A stretch of 17,828 nt of DNA from UBA940 sp964464465. Lineage in GTDB: Bacteria; Bacteroidota; Bacteroidia; Bacteroidales; Rikenellaceae. Both the position numbers and the translations under genes were made by a program. Below, piece by piece: positions 6,035-14,953 of the stretch. The stretch spans positions 1-17,828 of the forward strand of contig CAYXGF010000037.1 of NCBI GenBank assembly GCA_964464465.1, read 5' to 3'. A model generated the notes under the pieces. That model worked only from the letters and a program-made list of their open reading frames with translations, was not told where the DNA came from and searched no databases. Within the stretch, counting starts at the first letter, position 1. Each line of letters opens with the position of its first letter.

Positions 6035-9000
6035 CTATGCTTTTTTCTGTAAGAGTTTACGTTGTTTCTTCTCTTTCCTTTTCTGTTCACGCACGCCGAA
6101 GCTGGCATAAATAGTCGGAACCACCAGAAGGGTGAGGAATGTCGAACAGGTCAGGCCGCCGATTACGGCAACACCCATCGGCTGCCACAGCTCCGAACCG
6201 TCGCCCCAGCCCATCGCCATAGGCACCATACCGAAGATGGTGGTCAGCGAGGTCATGAGCACAGGACGCAGACGGCTTTTTCCGGATGCCACCACGGCGT
6301 CGAGCATCGGCGTGCCGCGCTCGATAAGAAGATTGGTATAGTCGACCATCACGATACCGTTCTTCACAACGATACCGACGAGCATGATGGCTCCGATAAG
6401 CGCAATCATAGAAAGCGGGGTTCCCGTCATCCACAGAGCCAGGAATACGCCGGTGAATGCGAACGGAATGGTGAACATGATTATGAACGGCATTTTAAGA
6501 CTCTCGAACTGCGTAGCCATGACGATGTACACCAGAATCACTATAAGTACGAGAAGCGTCATCAAATCGCTGAAAGAATCCTGCTGGTCCTCGACCGAAC
6601 CGCCGACTTCGAGATATACACCCTCCGGCACATCGTACTCGGCGATAATCTTGTTGACCTGGGTGACAACCGTACCCAGCGCCACGCCCTTTCCGAGCGA
6701 GGCCTCCACGGAGACCACTCTCTGACGGTTCTCACGCTCGATGGTCGGAGCGGCGAACTCCTCGGACACCGAAGCGACCTCTTTGAGCTTGACCGGCTGA
6801 CCCATGGCGCCGTACAGCACGATATTCTCGATATCCTCTATCGAAGTGCGGAAAGGCTCGGCATAACGCACGACGATATCGTACTCGTCGCCGTCCTCAC
6901 GGTACTTGGAGGCCACATAACCGTTCATTCTGTTACGCACGGCCTGCGACGCCGTGGCGCTGTTGAGTCCGAAGTAGGCGAGTTTCTCGCGGTCGAAAAC
7001 GACGTTCATCTCAGGACGAAGGGCATCGCGAGACAGCTGAACGTCGCGGGCGCCGGGAATCTCGGCAACCTTGCGCTGCAAGTCCATGGCCACGGCATTG
7101 GTCTGGTCGATATCGTAGCCGAACACTTTGAGCTTCACATTGCTTCCACTGCCCATGCTGCCCGAACGTCCGCCTGGCGAGACAGTGTATTTGGTCACCT
7201 CCGGAATTGCGTCCAAATCCTGGCGCAGGAGGTCGGAAATCTCATAAATGTCCCTCTTGCGGGCAGAGCGGCGCGGCAGTCGCAAACGGTATGTTATGAT
7301 GTTTGAACCGTTGTCTCCGGATGCGGAGAAAAGGTTGTCGCTGCTGCTGGCTCCCGACGTGGCGGATACCAGACGCACCTCCGGATACTTCTCGTAGATG
7401 ATGCTGTCTATCTGACGGGCCACGCGTGCCGTATATGTAACACCGATGTTCTGCTCCAACTCCACGGTAGCCGAAATCGAGCCGTTATCCTGCGCAGGGA
7501 AGAACTCGGTAGGAACCTGGCGCAACAGGAACAGAGAACCGAGGAACAGCGAGAACGTACACAGGATGACCACGGCGCGATGCCTTACGGCCCAGTCCAA
7601 CATGGAGGCATACCAGACGTCGAGTCTGTCGAGGAACTTGTCGATAGGCTTGTAGATGATGCCTATGCCCTTGTAGGTGTGTATTCCGCCTTCGGCATGA
7701 AGAATATATGCAGAGAGCATCGGCGTCAGAGATATCGCCGCACAGGTGGAGATGCTGACCACTATCGACACAATCCATCCCAGCTCGCGGAACATTATGC
7801 CAGCCATACCGGAGAGCATGGTCAGAGGCATGAACACGGCCAGAACCACGAGCGTGGTGGCTATAACCGACAGCCACACCTCGTTGGTGGCATATATGGC
7901 CGCCTCCTTGGGGGAGGAACCTCGTTCGATATGCGTGGTGATATTCTCCAACACCACAATCGCGTCGTCCACGACCATACCGATTGCTATGGAGAGCGAC
8001 GAAAGAGATATGATATTGAGCGTCGAACCGGTTGCGAACAGGTATATGAACGCCGTAACCAGCGATATTGGGATAGTCAGACAGATGATGAACGTGGCGC
8101 GCCAGCGGCCGAGAAAGACCATGACCACGAGAATCACGAAGATGAACGCGTACATCACCGAGTCGCTGAGCGAGTTGATGGAGTCGACAATCGACTCCGA
8201 ACCGTCGACCACGACGTTGATGTTCACATCGGGCGGCAAGCTGCGCTCAATCGAAGGAAGCGCCTTGTTCACCTGCTTGATTATATCCACCGTATTGGCG
8301 CCGGACTGTTTCTGTATAATCACGACAACGCCGCGTTTTCCGTTCGTACGCACATCCTGCGTGGCCTTTTCGAGCGTGTCCTTCACCTCGGCCACGTCGC
8401 TCAGATATATGGTCCTCGCACCGGCATTGGAAACGACTATGTTTTTCAGTATGTCGCTGTTGTCGAACTCTCCGTCGGCCTTGATATTGAACGTGTTGTT
8501 GCCTATATCCATCGTTCCGGCGGGGACATTGACATTCTCGGCGGCGATAAGTCCGCCCAGCGCCTCGACAGTCAGGTTGTAGGATTCGAGTTTGGTCGGG
8601 TCTACATTCACCTGAATCTCACGCTCGGGAGCTCCGGAGACAGTCACGGCACCCACTCCGTTAATACGGTTGAGCACGTTGACCATCTTCTCGTCCAGAA
8701 TCTTGTTCAGCGCCGAATAACTGTCGTCAGCCGTCACGGACAAAATCATGATAGGCATCATCGACGAGTTGAACTTGAACACGGTGGGCTGGTCCACCCC
8801 GTCGGGCAGCGACGACATGGAGCGGTTCACCACGTCGCGCACGTCGTTGGTCGCCTCGGTGATGTCGGAGCCCCACTCCATTTCAAGCGTAATCATCGAA
8901 TAGTTGTCCTTCGAGGTCGAAGTCAGCTTGTCGAGGTTGCTGACCGTGTTGAGCTGGTCTTCAAGCACACGGGTCACATTGGTTTCGATGTCGGTGGCAT

Positions 9001-9163
9001 TGGCACCGGCATACACCGTAAACACCGTTACGGCGGGCATCTCCATCTCCGGATACTGGTCTATGGCGAGATTTCGCAGCGAAAACAGACCGAATATCAC
9101 TATGGCCACGAAGATAAGACACGTGGACACGGGTTTTCGAACCGCGGTTTCGTAAATTTTCAT
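6035..9163 (-). CDS. RND multidrug efflux pump, inner-membrane component (AcrB/MexB type)
   Basis: Inner-membrane proton/drug antiporter of a tripartite pump, 1042 residues, the usual length. The N-terminal MKIYETAVRKPVS and first membrane helix (about 12-30) are typical, followed by the large periplasmic porter half, then membrane helices 2-6 from about 335. The proton-relay pair is present in SIAIGMVVDDAIVVLEN as D399 and D400 (equivalents of AcrB D407/D408), and the relay lysine K934 occurs in VGIVVKNGIVMVDYTN (equivalent of AcrB K940). The second porter domain and helices 8-12 complete the pair of repeats. The tail is very basic (KRKEKKQRKLLQKKA). Residue pattern fits the hydrophobic/amphiphilic HAE1 group rather than the metal-exporting CusA group. 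It starts 12 bases after the adaptor gene. Substrate cannot be told from sequence. Confidence 0.95.
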   Translation of the reverse strand: MKIYETAVRKPVSTCLIFVAIVIFGLFSLRNLAIDQYPEMEMPAVTVFTVYAGANATDIETNVTRVLEDQLNTVSNLDKLTSTSKDNYSMITLEMEWGSDITEATNDVRDVVNRSMSSLPDGVDQPTVFKFNSSMMPIMILSVTADDSYSALNKILDEKMVNVLNRINGVGAVTVSGAPEREIQVNVDPTKLESYNLTVEALGGLIAAENVNVPAGTMDIGNNTFNIKADGEFDNSDILKNIVVSNAGARTIYLSDVAEVKDTLEKATQDVRTNGKRGVVVIIQKQSGANTVDIIKQVNKALPSIERSLPPDVNINVVVDGSESIVDSINSLSDSVMYAFIFVILVVMVFLGRWRATFIICLTIPISLVTAFIYLFATGSTLNIISLSSLSIAIGMVVDDAIVVLENITTHIERGSSPKEAAIYATNEVWLSVIATTLVVLAVFMPLTMLSGMAGIMFRELGWIVSIVVSISTCAAISLTPMLSAYILHAEGGIHTYKGIGIIYKPIDKFLDRLDVWYASMLDWAVRHRAVVILCTFSLFLGSLFLLRQVPTEFFPAQDNGSISATVELEQNIGVTYTARVARQIDSIIYEKYPEVRLVSATSGASSSDNLFSASGDNGSNIITYRLRLPRRSARKRDIYEISDLLRQDLDAIPEVTKYTVSPGGRSGSMGSGSNVKLKVFGYDIDQTNAVAMDLQRKVAEIPGARDVQLSRDALRPEMNVVFDREKLAYFGLNSATASQAVRNRMNGYVASKYREDGDEYDIVVRYAEPFRTSIEDIENIVLYGAMGQPVKLKEVASVSEEFAAPTIERENRQRVVSVEASLGKGVALGTVVTQVNKIIAEYDVPEGVYLEVGGSVEDQQDSFSDLMTLLVLIVILVYIVMATQFESLKMPFIIMFTIPFAFTGVFLALWMTGTPLSMIALIGAIMLVGIVVKNGIVMVDYTNLLIERGTPMLDAVVASGKSRLRPVLMTSLTTIFGMVPMAMGWGDGSELWQPMGVAVIGGLTCSTFLTLLVVPTIYASFGVREQKRKEKKQRKLLQKKA

Positions 9164-9175
9164 TTCTGAGTCGGT

Positions 9176-10210
9176 TTAGTTGTTTTTAACTTCTACCTCT
9201 GTACCTGTATTGAGTTTCGAAAGCGACGTGACAGCGACCTGTTCGCCTATCTCCACGCCCGAAAGAATGTCGATCATGCCGTCGACGGTACGGCCCGTGG
9301 TGACGACCCTGCGCTCGGCAACTCCGTCCTTGATGACATATGCCACGCGGTCGTTGGTGCCCACCTGGCGCAATACGGCCACGTCGGGAATCATAATGCC
9401 CTGCTTGTCGCCCATGTTGAATGTCGAGCGGGCCGACATGCCGGGACGCAGCTGCTTGTCGGCGTTGGGGATGGTGACCTCGACAGCGAAAGTACGGGTC
9501 GCGGCATCCATGGCCGGATAAATCAGGGACACCTTACCCTCGAACTCGCGGCCGGGGAAAATATCGGCCGTAAGGCGCACGGGCATGCCCATCTTGACAT
9601 TGGGATAATACTGCTCCGAGATGTTGACCTTGACTTTGAGCGGGTTTATCTGCATCACCTGCAAGATAGGCTGGTTGCCGAAAAGGTTGCCGGCCTCGTC
9701 GTTGCGGGCGGTAACCACGCCGTCGATGGGCGAACGAAGCTCGATGTTCTTCTTCATGTTGGCCACCGCGTCGCGCTGAACCTTGACCGAGGTTTCGAGC
9801 TGCTCGAAATCCGACGATGAAACGCCTCCGGTCTCATACACCTTTTTGGTACGCGCAAGAGTGGTTTCGAGATTCTGCAACGTCACCAGCTGCTGCGAGT
9901 AGGTGATGGGGTCCATCTTCACCAGAAGCTGTCCCTTGCGCACATTGTCGCCCACGTCCACCAGAATCTGGTCGATGCGCAGTCCGCTGACGGCCGGCGT
10001 GATGTAGTTCTGCTTGTACGGTTCGATATTGGATGTGAACTCTACGTTCTGCTGAATGGTCTTCTCTACCGCGGGAGCCGTCTTCACCAAAACTTTGACG
10101 GTCTCCTCGCTGCTTGTTGAGGCGGTCTTGTCGGAACCGCACCCGGTCATCGCCGACACTGCGAGAACCGAAAGTAAATAAATCAGGTTTTTTTTCATTT
10201 TATCTGTCAT
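9176..10210 (-). CDS. RND efflux periplasmic adaptor lipoprotein (AcrA type)
   Basis: Membrane-fusion protein linking the RND pump to the outer-membrane channel, 344 residues. It has a lipoprotein signal with lipobox AMTGC (Cys24), then the barrel-sandwich half (QLLVKMDPITYSQQL near 90-106), a short coiled-coil hairpin (about 110-150), the second lipoyl half (IDGVVTARNDEAGNLF), the beta-barrel and the membrane-proximal domain. The hairpin is short compared with AcrA, as in many Bacteroidota adaptors. A second start at 10198 (MKKNLIYLL) gives a more usual lipoprotein signal, so the first four residues are uncertain; no Shine-Dalgarno decides it. It lies 9 bases after the tolC-type gene stop and 12 before the pump, so the three structural parts are co-transcribed. 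Confidence 0.93.
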   Translation of the reverse strand: MTDKMKKNLIYLLSVLAVSAMTGCGSDKTASTSSEETVKVLVKTAPAVEKTIQQNVEFTSNIEPYKQNYITPAVSGLRIDQILVDVGDNVRKGQLLVKMDPITYSQQLVTLQNLETTLARTKKVYETGGVSSSDFEQLETSVKVQRDAVANMKKNIELRSPIDGVVTARNDEAGNLFGNQPILQVMQINPLKVKVNISEQYYPNVKMGMPVRLTADIFPGREFEGKVSLIYPAMDAATRTFAVEVTIPNADKQLRPGMSARSTFNMGDKQGIMIPDVAVLRQVGTNDRVAYVIKDGVAERRVVTTGRTVDGMIDILSGVEIGEQVAVTSLSKLNTGTEVEVKNN

Positions 10211-10219
10211 TTAATATTC

Positions 10220-11644
10220 TTATTCTATCGTCTCCGTTCCTGTGATTTTATCGTAATCGGCCTTTGCCGACAGATAGTCGTATATCGCCTGCGAATAGTT
10301 GAGACTCGCCTGAGTGAGCGAGAGCTCCGCAGAGTTGAGTTCCAGAATCGTACCCGAACCGGCCTCATAGCGTGTGCGGGTTATGGTGTACGCCTTGCGG
10401 GCCTGCTCCATGGTCTTCTCGTTGGCCTTCATCTTCTCCCTGGCGGTAAGAAGCGAGCTGACAGCGCTGCTGACCTGAACCTTCATGCCCTCGTAGGCGT
10501 AGTCGCGCTGCAAATCGAGCTGCGCGATGCTGTTTTTCAGCTGCTTGTCCTTGTTGACATTGGTAAGACCGGCGAAAATGGGAATGGACAACTGAGCACC
10601 GAACGTCATCGGCCACTGGCCCCACAGCGGACCCGTAGTCTTGGTACTGCCCGCAGCGGCACGCGTATAGCCAGGACTGTACATTTCGGTCGACTCGCCG
10701 CCGCCCGAGGCACCGCCTCCCATGGCTCCTCCGCCCATCATCGAACCGAAATTGAGGTTCACGTCGCTCAGATACCACGATATGTTGCCGAATGCGGCCA
10801 GAGTCGGCATGCGCGAGGTGCGCGACAGTTTCAGCTGACGGCGCAGAAGCTCTTTCTGCAAATCGAGCGTGCGTATGTCGCTGTTCTGCGAGACGTCGGT
10901 CGAAAGGCCGCCGTCCTGGGCCAGAACCTCGGCCTTGAAATCGTCCAGCGAACCCGTGACCATGATATTCACATCCTCCGGCACGCTGAGATACATTTTC
11001 AACATGAGTTTGGACAGTTCTATCGACTCGCGCGTCTGAATGATGGTCGGTTGCAGGTTGCTCAGCTGCACCTCGGCCGTCAGCAGGTCATACTCCGAGG
11101 CCAGTCCAGCCTCGTACTTGCTGCGCGTGTCGTCGACCGTCTGCCTGATGGTCTGCTCGCTGCCCATAAGCACACGGAGCAACTGCTCGGCCAGAAGGAC
11201 GTTATAATACGCCTTCTTGGTCTCGTTTATGAGCGACAGCCGCGACGAGCGTGCGCTCTCCACAGCCATCTCGCGCTGCGTGGCGGTCATTTTCAGCGTG
11301 CTGTAAACCGCAGGCACGAACAGCGGCACCGAAATCGAGGCCGCGGTATTGATAATGTTGTCGGCGCCCAGAGATATGCCGTTATTCTTGGACATGGTCT
11401 GCTTCACAGCGCTGTAAGAATACTGGCTGTTCACCGACACCTGCGGCAGGTGGTTGCCGACCACCTCTCGTTTCACATACTTGTAACGCTCGATTTCGAG
11501 ATTGGCGACCTTAATCGTAGGGTTGTCGCTCAACGCGATTTCGAGTGCTTGGCTCAGGCTCAGTTCCAGAGTCCGGCCCTGTGCCAGCGCCCCGGATACC
11601 GTAATCAGGGCCGCAAACACAATCGACATCATCTTTCTGTTCAT
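10220..11644 (-). CDS. TolC-family outer-membrane efflux channel
   Basis: Outer-membrane factor that forms the exit duct of the pump. The 474-residue product has a signal peptide (residues 1-22, cleavage near GALA-Q), then the TolC two-fold repeat of long helices and barrel strands (LSLSQALEIALSDNPTIK at the start of the first; YEAGSGTILELNSAEL and LTQASLNYSQAIYDYL near the end of the second). An insertion of about 40 residues rich in Gly, Met and Ser (MMGGGAMGGGASGGG, residues about 305-320) is in the second half, probably a surface or periplasmic loop. The ATG at 11644 (MNRKMMSI) gives a good signal peptide; 11656 would add four residues. The gene follows tetR by 21 bases. Family certain; partner is surely the adjoining adaptor and pump. 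Confidence 0.92.
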   Translation of the reverse strand: MNRKMMSIVFAALITVSGALAQGRTLELSLSQALEIALSDNPTIKVANLEIERYKYVKREVVGNHLPQVSVNSQYSYSAVKQTMSKNNGISLGADNIINTAASISVPLFVPAVYSTLKMTATQREMAVESARSSRLSLINETKKAYYNVLLAEQLLRVLMGSEQTIRQTVDDTRSKYEAGLASEYDLLTAEVQLSNLQPTIIQTRESIELSKLMLKMYLSVPEDVNIMVTGSLDDFKAEVLAQDGGLSTDVSQNSDIRTLDLQKELLRRQLKLSRTSRMPTLAAFGNISWYLSDVNLNFGSMMGGGAMGGGASGGGESTEMYSPGYTRAAAGSTKTTGPLWGQWPMTFGAQLSIPIFAGLTNVNKDKQLKNSIAQLDLQRDYAYEGMKVQVSSAVSSLLTAREKMKANEKTMEQARKAYTITRTRYEAGSGTILELNSAELSLTQASLNYSQAIYDYLSAKADYDKITGTETIE

Positions 11645-11665
11645 ACTCAAATACATATACTGTTT

Positions 11666-12301
11666 TTAATTTTCATTCACAGACGCCTTGTACAACGCAT
11701 AGCTACGGTCTATCTTCTCCACGCCGCCGATAGTGGAAATTCCACGGAAGAAGTTGATAACCATGTACTCGAACGCATCCTCCACCGAAATATTATCGAA
11801 CATCGGAATTTTTCCCTGGCCGAGCATGAAAAGGGAACCGGCAAGCATGAACATCGACAAATCGACACGGATATCGGACTTGAAAATCCCTTCGCGTATG
11901 CCCTTCTCGAAAAAAACGCTCACCCGCGCATGCCCCTCCTTGTGAAGCTCCGACTCGATGTACCGTGCCACCTCGGGATAAAACTTGCGGAGGTTGTTCC
12001 TCATCCGCTCGTTATGCTCGCGCTGTGCGGACTTTTCGCGCACAAAGTTACGCAATATCATAAATATATTGGAGACTACATCATTGTCAGGAATATTACT
12101 GTCCCACTCGGCCTTGAAACTCTCGACGAACAGCAGGTACATACTCTCTTTGAGAAGCTCATCCTTGCTGCCGAACATCTCGTAAAGCGTTCGTTTCGAC
12201 ATACCCACCTGTGCGGCTATGTCGTCTATGCGGACAGACTTGATACCCTGGGAATCAAACATTCGGGCTGCTTCCGACACTATGTAATTCCGTTTCTCCA
12301 T
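11666..12301 (-). CDS. TetR/AcrR-family transcriptional regulator
   Basis: First gene of the efflux operon and probable repressor of it. The 211-residue protein has the TetR N-terminal DNA-binding domain (helix-turn-helix about residues 25-46: IDDIAAQVGMSKRTLYEMFGSK) and a ligand-binding helical C-terminal region with no specific match I can name. The regulator leads its own operon, so autoregulation is expected. The start at 12301 is 27 bases after the -7 box of the promoter at 12328-12358. The DNA-binding domain is the typical one; inducer unknown. Confidence 0.93.
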   Translation of the reverse strand: MEKRNYIVSEAARMFDSQGIKSVRIDDIAAQVGMSKRTLYEMFGSKDELLKESMYLLFVESFKAEWDSNIPDNDVVSNIFMILRNFVREKSAQREHNERMRNNLRKFYPEVARYIESELHKEGHARVSVFFEKGIREGIFKSDIRVDLSMFMLAGSLFMLGQGKIPMFDNISVEDAFEYMVINFFRGISTIGGVEKIDRSYALYKASVNEN

Positions 12302-12327
12302 GACTGCACTTTTTGAATATCGGGGTG

Positions 12328-12358
12328 CAAATATACATCCGAAAAACTTTTAAACAAA
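12328..12358 (-). promoter_or_regulatory. Consensus promoter of the efflux operon
   Basis: On the minus strand TTTG (12355-12358), a 19-base spacer and TATATTTG (12328-12335) match the Bacteroidota -33/-7 consensus exactly. The tetR ATG is at 12301. Confidence 0.8.
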
Positions 12359-12367
12359 AAAAGTTTT
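12343..12367. promoter_or_regulatory. Candidate TetR operator over the -33 box
   Basis: A perfect 9-bp inverted repeat, AAAACTTTT (12343-12351) and AAAAGTTTT (12359-12367), with a 7-base spacer. It covers the -33 TTTG box and part of the spacer, where a bound TetR-type dimer would block transcription. The assignment is inference; runs of A and T can form such repeats by chance. Confidence 0.4.
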
Positions 12368-12535
12368 CTATTTTTCAAAGTTTATTTTCGGCGTTTCACG
12401 GGCCCGCAGGCCGTTTTCAGACTGACTGCGAACAAAGGCTCACCGCCAGCAGGCATCGCAACAGCATAAATACAAGACCGTTACATCACGCAGAACTCCG
12501 CCGTGAAAGTCGACGAAAAGCAATGCTCAAATAAA

Positions 12536-12568
12536 TTTGGCATTGCACCCGACTTATTAGTATCTTTG
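12536..12568 (+). promoter_or_regulatory. Promoter of the hydrolase/Mur-ligase/ATP-grasp operon
   Basis: TTTG at 12536-12539, a 21-base spacer and TATCTTTG at 12561-12568 match the Bacteroidota consensus. The first ATG is at 12587, giving a short leader. Confidence 0.7.
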
Positions 12569-12586
12569 CGGATAAATTACACTGAC

Positions 12587-13360
12587 ATGGCGACGTGCGG
12601 AAAAATAAATACCGAATCCGGGGTAATCAACTACACCGCAGGCGGCAGCGGCAGCGACGTGGTGCTTCTTCACGGCTGGGGTTGCAGCCTCGACATCTGG
12701 AAGAGCGTGGCAGGCGACCTGGAACGCAATTTCCGGGTATGGGCGATAGACTTCCCGGGATTCGGGCAGAGTCCGGCCCCGCAGACCGCGTGGGACGTTG
12801 AGAGCTACACACGCTGTTTCGAGGAGTTCGTACAGGCGGCGGGCATAGACAACCCCGTTCTGATAGGCCACTCGTTCGGCGGCCGCGTAGCCATACGCTA
12901 CGCCTCGCGCAACCCGGTGAGCAAGATGGTGCTGGTGGACGCCGCGGGAATAAAACCGCGCAGAAGCGCCGGATACTACGCGAAAGTATATTCGTTCAAA
13001 CTGCTCAAAAAATTCCTGCCTGCGGTTATCGGTGCGCAACGGGCCGAGAAGATAATCGAACGGCGCCGCGCCAAAAGCGGAAGCGCCGACTACAAGGCCC
13101 TGAGCGGAACGATGCGGGGCACTTTCGTCAGGGTGGTAAACGAAGACCTCAGACGTTTTCTGCCGCTCATCAAGGCACCGACACTTCTGGTGTGGGGCGA
13201 CATGGACACGGCCACCCCGCTGCGCGACGCAAAGATAATGGAAAAACATATTCCGGACGCGGGACTCGTGGTATTCAAGGGCGCGGGACATTACAGTTTC
13301 CTGGAACGCGCGGCCGAATTCTCGATAGTGATAAACAACTTCTTACGCAACGATAAATGA
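12587..13360 (+). CDS. Alpha/beta hydrolase in a Mur-ligase operon
   Basis: A 257-residue alpha/beta-hydrolase-fold protein with no signal peptide, so probably cytoplasmic. Visible features: the oxyanion motif HGWG (29-32), the nucleophile elbow GHSFGG with Ser96, an acid in VWGDMDTATP (D207 most likely) and the catalytic His235 in GAGHYSF. A helical lid with many basic residues lies at about 124-190. Substrate is not recognisable; the family includes esterases, amidases and lyases. Its stop overlaps the Mur ligase start by four bases (ATGA), so the two are translationally coupled, which suggests a function in the same pathway. I chose ATG 12587 because the promoter -7 box lies upstream of it and an earlier in-frame start at 12503 would lie upstream of that box. 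Confidence 0.9.
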   Translation: MATCGKINTESGVINYTAGGSGSDVVLLHGWGCSLDIWKSVAGDLERNFRVWAIDFPGFGQSPAPQTAWDVESYTRCFEEFVQAAGIDNPVLIGHSFGGRVAIRYASRNPVSKMVLVDAAGIKPRRSAGYYAKVYSFKLLKKFLPAVIGAQRAEKIIERRRAKSGSADYKALSGTMRGTFVRVVNEDLRRFLPLIKAPTLLVWGDMDTATPLRDAKIMEKHIPDAGLVVFKGAGHYSFLERAAEFSIVINNFLRNDK

Positions 13361-14922
13361 TTACGCTCATAACAGAATACGCCGCACTGCTGTGCATTGC
13401 GGCATACGCGGCGCTCAGACTGAAATACGAACTGCAAATGATGCAGCAGAACTCGTACCGCCCCGCGCGCTATCTGCGATGGCTGAAAGGCAATATCACA
13501 GACACGGCACGCATCACCGACGCGATGCTCCTGGCCGTGCTGCTCCTGTTCCGGGACAACATATGGGCAGTGGGAGGCGCAGGCGCCGTGACGATACTCA
13601 AATCCGCCAAGGAAATATCCCGCCGGTACAAGAAGCCGCTGGTGTTCACACAGCGTGCAATACGCATCTACACAGTACAGATGCTCGCACTGCTGCTTCC
13701 GGCCGCCGCAGCGGTATCATTCGCCTCGGCATCCGCCGCAGTGTCATACGCCATGTGCGCGGCTGTGGCGGCACCTCTGGTCGTGCTTCTTGCCGTATGG
13801 ATTCTCTGGCCGGTCGAAAAACTCATCAACCGCTACTACTACAACGATGCGGCCCGCATCCTTAAAGGCATGCCGGACCTTATCGTAATCGGAATCACCG
13901 GCAGCTACGGCAAAACGAGCACAAAGCACTTCCTGCACCGCATACTCTCCGAGAAATACAACGTGCTGATGACCCCGGGCAGCTTCAACACCACGCTGGG
14001 CGTGATACGCACCGTGCGCGAGCAGCTCAAACCGTACCATGAGGTATTCATCGTCGAGATGGGCGCCAAACAGCGCGGTGACGTGAAGGAGATATGCGAG
14101 CTGGTGCATCCGCGCATAGGCATAATAACAGCCGTAGGCAAGCAGCACCTGGAATCGTTCGGCTGCGTGGAAAACGTGCAGGCTGCCAAGTTCGAACTCG
14201 CCGACGCACTGCCGGCCGACGGCACCGTCATCCTCAACGACGACTTCGGGATGATAGCCTCCCGGCCAGTAAACAACACCGGCAGCGTGCTGCGTTACGG
14301 AGTACAGGCACAGGCCGGCTTCCGCGCCACGGACATAAGCTACGAGGGCGCCATGAGCACGTTCGCAATCACCGAACCGGACGGCACCGCCACCCGGATG
14401 GAGACACGTCTTATGGGCGAATGCAACATCTCCAACATCATGGCGGCATACATCGCAGCAAGAACCCTGTCCATGGAGCCGCGCGACATAGCATATGCCG
14501 TATCGCAGCTCTCGCCCGTGGAGCACCGTCTGAGCGTCAGACACACGAGCGGCGGAGTGACCATAATCGACGACGCGTTCAACTCCAACCCGCACGGCTC
14601 GAAAATGGCCCTCGACGTGCTGGCATCCTTCACCGGCGGACGGCGCATCATCGTCACCCCCGGCATGATAGAGCTCGGAGCCAGACAGCGCGAGGAGAAC
14701 ATGCTGCTGGGACGCTACATGTGTACGCGATGCGACACGGCCATACTCGTAGGCCGGTACAACCGCGAAGCTCTGCACGAAGGGCTCTCGCAGGCCGGAT
14801 TCCCCGAGCAGGACATCATCGAGACCGACACGTTCGCCGAAGCGACGGCACGCCTGCGCGAGATAATGCGCAGCGGCGACACGGTGCTCTACGAAAACGA
14901 CCTGCCGGACACATTCAAATAG
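13357..14922 (+). CDS. Membrane-anchored Mur ligase (MurF-like)
   Basis: Mur ligases couple ATP hydrolysis to formation of an amide bond on a peptidoglycan precursor; MurF adds the D-Ala-D-Ala dipeptide. This 521-residue protein has the catalytic and C-terminal MurF-type domains: P-loop GSYGKTST (182-189), NTTLGVIRT (211-219), EMGAKQRGD (234-242), VGKQHLESFG with His264, AAKFE with the probable carbamylated Lys278, GECNISNIMAA (354-364), DDAFNSNPHGS (405-415) and TPGMIELGARQREEN (434-448). The first 160 residues, where MurF has its uridine-nucleotide-binding domain, instead contain three or four hydrophobic segments (about 1-20, 54-72, 106-125, 130-152). It may thus act on a membrane-bound substrate. 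It overlaps the hydrolase by four bases and precedes the Ddl-like gene by 31. Not a normal murF; specific reaction unproven. Confidence 0.88.
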   Translation: MITLITEYAALLCIAAYAALRLKYELQMMQQNSYRPARYLRWLKGNITDTARITDAMLLAVLLLFRDNIWAVGGAGAVTILKSAKEISRRYKKPLVFTQRAIRIYTVQMLALLLPAAAAVSFASASAAVSYAMCAAVAAPLVVLLAVWILWPVEKLINRYYYNDAARILKGMPDLIVIGITGSYGKTSTKHFLHRILSEKYNVLMTPGSFNTTLGVIRTVREQLKPYHEVFIVEMGAKQRGDVKEICELVHPRIGIITAVGKQHLESFGCVENVQAAKFELADALPADGTVILNDDFGMIASRPVNNTGSVLRYGVQAQAGFRATDISYEGAMSTFAITEPDGTATRMETRLMGECNISNIMAAYIAARTLSMEPRDIAYAVSQLSPVEHRLSVRHTSGGVTIIDDAFNSNPHGSKMALDVLASFTGGRRIIVTPGMIELGARQREENMLLGRYMCTRCDTAILVGRYNREALHEGLSQAGFPEQDIIETDTFAEATARLREIMRSGDTVLYENDLPDTFK

Positions 14923-14953
14923 ACAGAAACTTAAAAAAATCATAGAAACTATC

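Noticed and set aside
7580..9169. A 529-codon plus-strand frame opposite the RND pump
   Set aside because: It is antisense to a clear pump gene, His/Arg-rich, with no family features; a shadow of the pump's codon use.
12395..12535. tRNA-like or regulatory RNA before the hydrolase operon
   Set aside because: No cloverleaf, anticodon stem or terminator could be drawn; the region appears to be plain intergenic sequence.
12503..12586. Extension of the alpha/beta hydrolase to ATG 12503
   Set aside because: The promoter boxes at 12536-12568 lie after this codon, and the added residues do not belong to the fold.
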